Positions 60,183-64,000 of a DNA stretch of 64,000 bases are shown here, one piece after another. Each line of letters begins with the position of its first letter. Within the stretch, counting starts at the first letter, position 1. The position numbers and the translations under genes were made by a program. Below the pieces are notes generated by a model. It worked only from the letters and a program-made list of their open reading frames with translations. It did no database searches and had not been told where the DNA came from. Source of the stretch: Liolophura sinensis (lineage: Eukaryota > Mollusca > Polyplacophora > Chitonida > Chitonidae); contig NC_088296.1 of NCBI RefSeq assembly GCF_032854445.1, positions 19,955,853 through 20,019,852 on the forward strand. Reading direction: 5' to 3'.

Positions 60183-60453
60183 CTGTTTGTGTGGCAGAAT
60201 GCCTTGAATGTCCGAACTCTTCCTGACGTTTTATTTGGCCCTCACCAATGCGGTCGCTGTGAGTTCAAGTTCAACTCATGCTGGCTTCCTCTCCGGCCGT
60301 ACGTGGGAAGGTCTGCTAGCAACCTGTGGATGGTCGTGAGTTTCCCCCGTGCTCTGCTCGGTTCCCACCCACCGCAGTGTTGGCCGCCGTCACATAAGTG
60401 AAATATTCTTGAGTACGGCGTAAAACACCAATCAGATAAATAAATAAATAAAT
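60183..60453 (+). mobile_element. SINE-A, subfamily with a non-tRNA-like 5' end (copy 2)
   Basis: CTGTTTGTGTGGCAGAATGCC, TTGAATGTCCGAACTCTTCC, TGACGTTTTATTTGGCCC, then the full SINE-A body and tail. Shares its 5' end with the copy at 56767. Confidence 0.88.
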
Positions 60454-60481
60454 ACATTTGGCCCTTGGACAATTACTTTGC

Positions 60482-60628
60482 AACTCATGCAGGCTTCCTC
60501 TCTGGCCGTACATGGGAAGGTCTTGCATCAACCTGCGGATGGTCCTGGGTTTCCTCCCACCATAAATGCTGACCACCGTCGTCTACGTGAAATATTCTTG
60601 AGTACGGCGCAAAACTCCAATCAAATTA
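60482..60628 (+). mobile_element. SINE-A 3' half
   Basis: AACTCATGCAGGCTTCCTC, GGCCGTACATGGGAAGGTC, a skip over the CCCGGGCTCTGCCCGG block, then the 3' core and CCAATCAAATTAG. Confidence 0.82.
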
Positions 60629-60717
60629 GTGAACACATTAACTACATACTAGGCTTCTGACTTTCGATAAAACCTTGAATAAACAATGATATCTATATTA
60701 TGTATATATTACACTTG

Positions 60718-60776
60718 TCGTGCGTTTTCCCCAGGGCGCTGGCGGTTTCATGCGACGTTAAACACTAATCAAATTA
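60718..60776 (+). mobile_element. SINE-A 3' fragment, degenerate
   Basis: GTGCGTTTTCCCCAGGGCG, GCGACGTTAAACACTAATC. Small remnant. Confidence 0.5.
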
Positions 60777-60914
60777 TATTTCAGACAAATGACAACGGCC
60801 ATGTTGGTGTCGGGCCGAAGTAAAACGGACAGACACTTCGCTCGATGAGAACCCAACAGGCGCTCGATTCGAATACAATATGGTAATTTCAATTATTATA
60901 AAGACTCTGCATAG

Positions 60915-61135
60915 ATAGCTAAACCAAAGCATCGACGACAGTGTGACAGATGACAAATGGACACACATAACCAGTGAAATACGGCCTCTTGTTAATTTAC
61001 CAGCGTAACCAAGACAGTGTGACAGTTGGCAAATGGTCACATGTAACCGGTGAAAACCGGCCTCTTTGTCGATTTACCTTAGTTAAGGATTTAATGTCCT
61101 AAGTGTTCATGTAAAGGTTTAAATATTATTTATTA
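60915..61135 (+). repeat. Dispersed repeat R3, copy with internal duplication
   Basis: GACAGTGTGACAGATGACAAA...GAAATACGGCCTCTTGTTAA is followed by a second GACAGTGTGACAGTTGGCAAA...GAAAACCGGCCTCTTTGTCG, about 75 bp later. Confidence 0.65.
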
Positions 61136-62140
61136 CTTTTATTATTTAAAATGGTTCTATGTAGCACCATTTGGCTATGGCTCTACGTAGAACCGTTTAG
61201 AAACAAATGATTCCACACAGAAGTATATATGCATGGCTCCATATTGAACCTTTAATGGATCCTCCAAAACCATCAGCCAAAGAGCCTGTAACAGTTCTAT
61301 GTAGCACCTTCTGTCTGTCACACGTCCAGTGAATTTCACACAGATAGATTAAACTTGGCTGCATGGCAGTAGCAGTCTAAAACCCCATGAATGGAAATTG
61401 CAAGCATGTCTTATGGGTCACCAGCTGCAATTAATGTAAGCATATCTTATGGGTAACCAGCTACAATTAATGACAATTAATGCTGCTCAAATTAGGTCTT
61501 TGCCGATCTGGTACGAGTGGATGCGCGCTTTCTTATCAGTGAGCTAGAAATATTGGCGTCCGTTTTAGACAGATGCGTGGATTATTAACAAACCTGTAGT
61601 AGAACTTTGTGGAAAGGTTTCCAAGGCAACGTGCCAATGTGTGTCTGGCCATATGTCGGTCGAAAATACGGTTAATGAATGTGATTTACTTTTGGGCATT
61701 TCAAACATCCTTATTTCTAAGGTAGGTTTTCGTGGGGACAACACCAATAAAATCTCCAGGGTTGACGTATATTATGTCGTAGTACTGGCTCTTTTCAATG
61801 TAAGGTTGGAAGAAATACACAAAATATGATGTGTTTTCGCACCATTGGCTATAAGATTTCAGACATTATATGCGACAGACTGTCGCTTGAAATAGCAAAA
61901 TAAATTTTTGTTTATCGATTTTGCTCGCCTTTGCTCCAGGAAAACAAAAATTCCAGGATGATTATATGCGCGTGTTCGCTCAGGCACGCTGGGTCCGCTA
62001 TTTTTAAAATAAAAATATATGATGGGACGAAACAAGTGCTATTTGAAACGCCAGCTATATGGCTGTCCCCAAAATTATTTTGATTTGTTTTCTTTTTTTA
62101 CGTTTTCAGGAACATTGAAACACTAGGGGCAAAATAACTT
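61136..62140. other. Unique DNA with two small repeats
   Basis: 61150-61310 has GGTTCTATGTAGCACC at both ends and ACGTAGAACC inside, like a small MITE. 61402-61482 is a 36-bp unit (AAGCATGTCTTATGGGTCACC, AGCTGCAATTAATG) repeated about 2.2 times. No gene recognised. Confidence 0.5.
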
Positions 62141-62377
62141 ATTTTATTTATTGATTTCATTGGTGTTATGCGACGTACCCAAAAATACTTCACTTATACG
62201 ACTGCGGCCAGTATTATGGTGGGAGAAAACCGGGCGGAGCCCGAGGAAGCCCACGACCATCCGCAGGTTGCTGAAGTACCTTCCCACTTACGACCGGAGA
62301 GGAAGCCGGCATGAGCTAGACTTGAACTCACAGCGACCGCATTGGTGAGAGGCTCCTGGGTCATTAAGCTGCACTAG
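62141..62377 (-). mobile_element. SINE-A, near full length
   Basis: TTTATTTATTGATTTCATTGG tail, GCGACGTACCCAAAAATAC core, the body, and the head side GGTGAGAGGCTCCTGGGTC; truncated within the head. Confidence 0.88.
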
Positions 62378-63015
62378 AAATAAAGTGGTAATGTAAAGGA
62401 TATGACGTCACAAAATTATAAGAATTTTTCATCTGTGTCTACGGAACAATCTGAAGATAGTAGATTTCTGTGAAAAACATTACTCAAAAAATCTGTGGAA
62501 AATTTGGTCTGAAAAACCCATAGTTCTTTTCTTGCCACTATCGTTATAAATAAAAAATTAAAATATGTCTTAAAATATTTCTGAACAACGTTTTCGGTTC
62601 ATTTTAACTTAGCAGCAAGAAAGGCTAAAATATATGGACACAGTATGCTTTTCATTTTCCATTTATATGTACTTACACATCGACGTTCAACGTGCAGTCA
62701 CCTAATCTACAAACCCGAAGCCCTCCGAGTCTGTTGTTAGCAGACCCAGTTGTTAAGCGCTACAACGGTATCAAAACGTTTGTGGAACAATTTGTATGCC
62801 ACGTTAAATTTTTAGCTACTCCATCTCAAAAACAAAGGTATCAGCTTAATAACAGCCAAGATTGTTTCCAAGTGCGCATGCGCATCCGTCCACGTATCAA
62901 CTAATGCTCACCAAAACACGTGACAGTAAACGTCAAACGCCATAGCCAGATCGATGAAATCAAAAAGAAACGCCAGGCCACAATATACCCCAAAAAGCAG
63001 TCACACAAATATGTG
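62378..63015. other. Unique DNA, no gene recognised
   Basis: CRE palindrome at 62403-62410. The frame at 62692-62904 has no recognised domain. Confidence 0.35.
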
Positions 63016-63275
63016 TATTTATTTATTTGGTTGGTGTATTACGCCGTACTCAAAAATATTTAACTTATACGACGGCGGCCAGCATTAAGGTTGGAGAAAA
63101 CCGAGCCCGGAGGAAACCCATGACAATCCTCAGGTTGCTGCAGACCTTCCACCGTACGGTCGGAGAAGAAACCAACGTGTGCTACAAACTTGAACTCACG
63201 CCGACACTATTGGTGAGTGACTTTTGGGTCATTGTGCCGCATTGGCACGCTAACCACCTCGGCCACAGAGGCCCC
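63016..63275 (-). mobile_element. SINE-A, full length
   Basis: TTTATTTATTTGGTTGGTG tail, GCCGTACTCAAAAATATT, the body, and a head in reverse (GGCACGCTAACCACCTCGG, CCACAGAGGCCCC). Diverged; no clear duplication. Confidence 0.9.
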
Positions 63276-63586
63276 TGTACGCCAAAAACGTTCGTACATG
63301 TAGGACACGTCATGTGTTACCCATTAAGATAACTGATCTCACGCAACAATGGAATTCTGGAATTCGACGTCAATCAATAAAGAAATGAATAAATCACGGT
63401 ATTAACATCCATAGGGCCATGCTCCTTCCAGTACATTTTATTATCCCATTTCTTCTATTTTTCTATAGATATATGCCACATTTTATTGATGAACACAACC
63501 AAAAAAGGAACACCGACTTTTAAGTTCTTTTCATAAAGTCAAACGTTGTATTATATATATATATATATATATATTTTCTGACTTAC
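63276..63586. other. Unique DNA with a (TA)n microsatellite
   Basis: 63551-63574 is a TA dinucleotide run just inside the putative intron below the edge exon. Confidence 0.6.
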
Positions 63587-63833
63587 ATTTTCCCCTTTTG
63601 TTTACGTAGCCTGCACTGTAATTCAGCCCAACGTTCTCGAGGCATCGGCGTTTGAGTTTGAGTTTAGTGTCATTATACATAGCTAATACATTTTGGAAAT
63701 ATGTATCGGTGCTATAAACATGTTTACGGTCAAACCATTCAGAATTTTCTTTTACGTTAGTCCATAAACACGAGGGACGGAGTTTGGAAACTCGCAGTCT
63801 TTTATCCAAACCCACTTGTGAGCCGTCCTTCAT
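63587..63833 (-). CDS. Possible first coding exon of an unknown gene (partial)
   Basis: An open frame of 82 codons starts at ATG 63833-63831, with an in-frame stop eight codons upstream. It runs into a strong donor, AAAAT|GTAAGTCAG (intron begins at 63586 going down), leaving phase 1. The peptide is lysine- and arginine-rich with several Trp, Tyr and Cys residues, for example LKLKRRCLENVGLNY. It has no signal peptide or obvious membrane segment. I recognise no family and cannot find the next exon in the window. An acceptor-like TAACAG lies upstream (about 63855), so this could instead be an internal exon. It may also be a chance ORF. Confidence 0.3.
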
Positions 63834-64000
63834 TGAGATCCACTTGTGAGCTGTTATTTACGCATGTCCATTTGAGAGCAGTCTCATTTACTGTCATTCA
63901 CTGTGTAGGATTTTGCTGGGTTTGGAGATATCGGCTTTCACGACATTCGTCATTTGTACCTCATTTTCTGTACAGAGCACTTTGTGAGCTTGTGTTTCGT
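63834..64000. other. Window edge upstream of the possible exon
   Basis: No further exon seen. Short direct repeats of CACTTGTGAGC occur at 63812-63822 and 63841-63851, one of them inside the possible exon. Confidence 0.35.

Overview
This is a gene-poor, repeat-rich piece of an animal nuclear genome, most likely a marine mollusc. The DNA is AT-rich. It has no bacterial-style gene packing, its one clear gene is split by a GT-AG intron, and it carries dozens of copies of tRNA-headed SINEs of the type scattered through bivalve and gastropod genomes. I cannot decide between those two classes from the sequence alone.

The only gene I can name is TMEM267 (plus strand, two coding exons, 53017-53301 and 54921-55271). 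It encodes a complete 211-residue multi-pass membrane protein. Its 1.6 kb intron holds a decayed reading frame on the same strand. That frame is broken by three stop codons and by a full-length SINE, which is flanked by a perfect 11-bp target-site duplication. Other coding signals are weak: a possible exon at the right edge (63587-63833, minus strand) with a strong splice donor, and three diverged copies of an exon-like segment at about 8.8, 22.4 and 30.0 kb.

Layout: 0-6.8 kb is unique DNA with CRE-type palindromes and two SINEs. 6.8-7.5 kb is an 86-bp tandem array. 9.15-9.81 kb is a degenerate array of about 23 bp. 10-20 kb is mostly unique DNA with SINE pieces, a perfect 143-bp duplication (18.2-18.5 kb) and a CpG-rich patch (19.3-19.6 kb). 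20-37.5 kb is SINEs plus several dispersed repeat families and a miRNA-sized hairpin (28.0 kb). 37.7-39.95 kb is a second, unrelated 86-bp array of about 26 copies. 40-51 kb is sparse. 51-55.7 kb is TMEM267 framed by inverted-repeat (MITE-like) elements. 55.9-60.8 kb is a SINE cluster plus a 100-bp array. 61-64 kb is SINEs and the possible edge exon.

The SINEs fall into three main families (called A, B and C here) and a trace of a fourth (D). Their bodies differ, but all end in a related 3' core just before the terminal microsatellite, which suggests they share one LINE machinery. Several copies have 11-bp target-site duplications. Apart from TMEM267 nothing here can be assembled into a pathway; the window mainly records repeat turnover around one housekeeping-type membrane gene.
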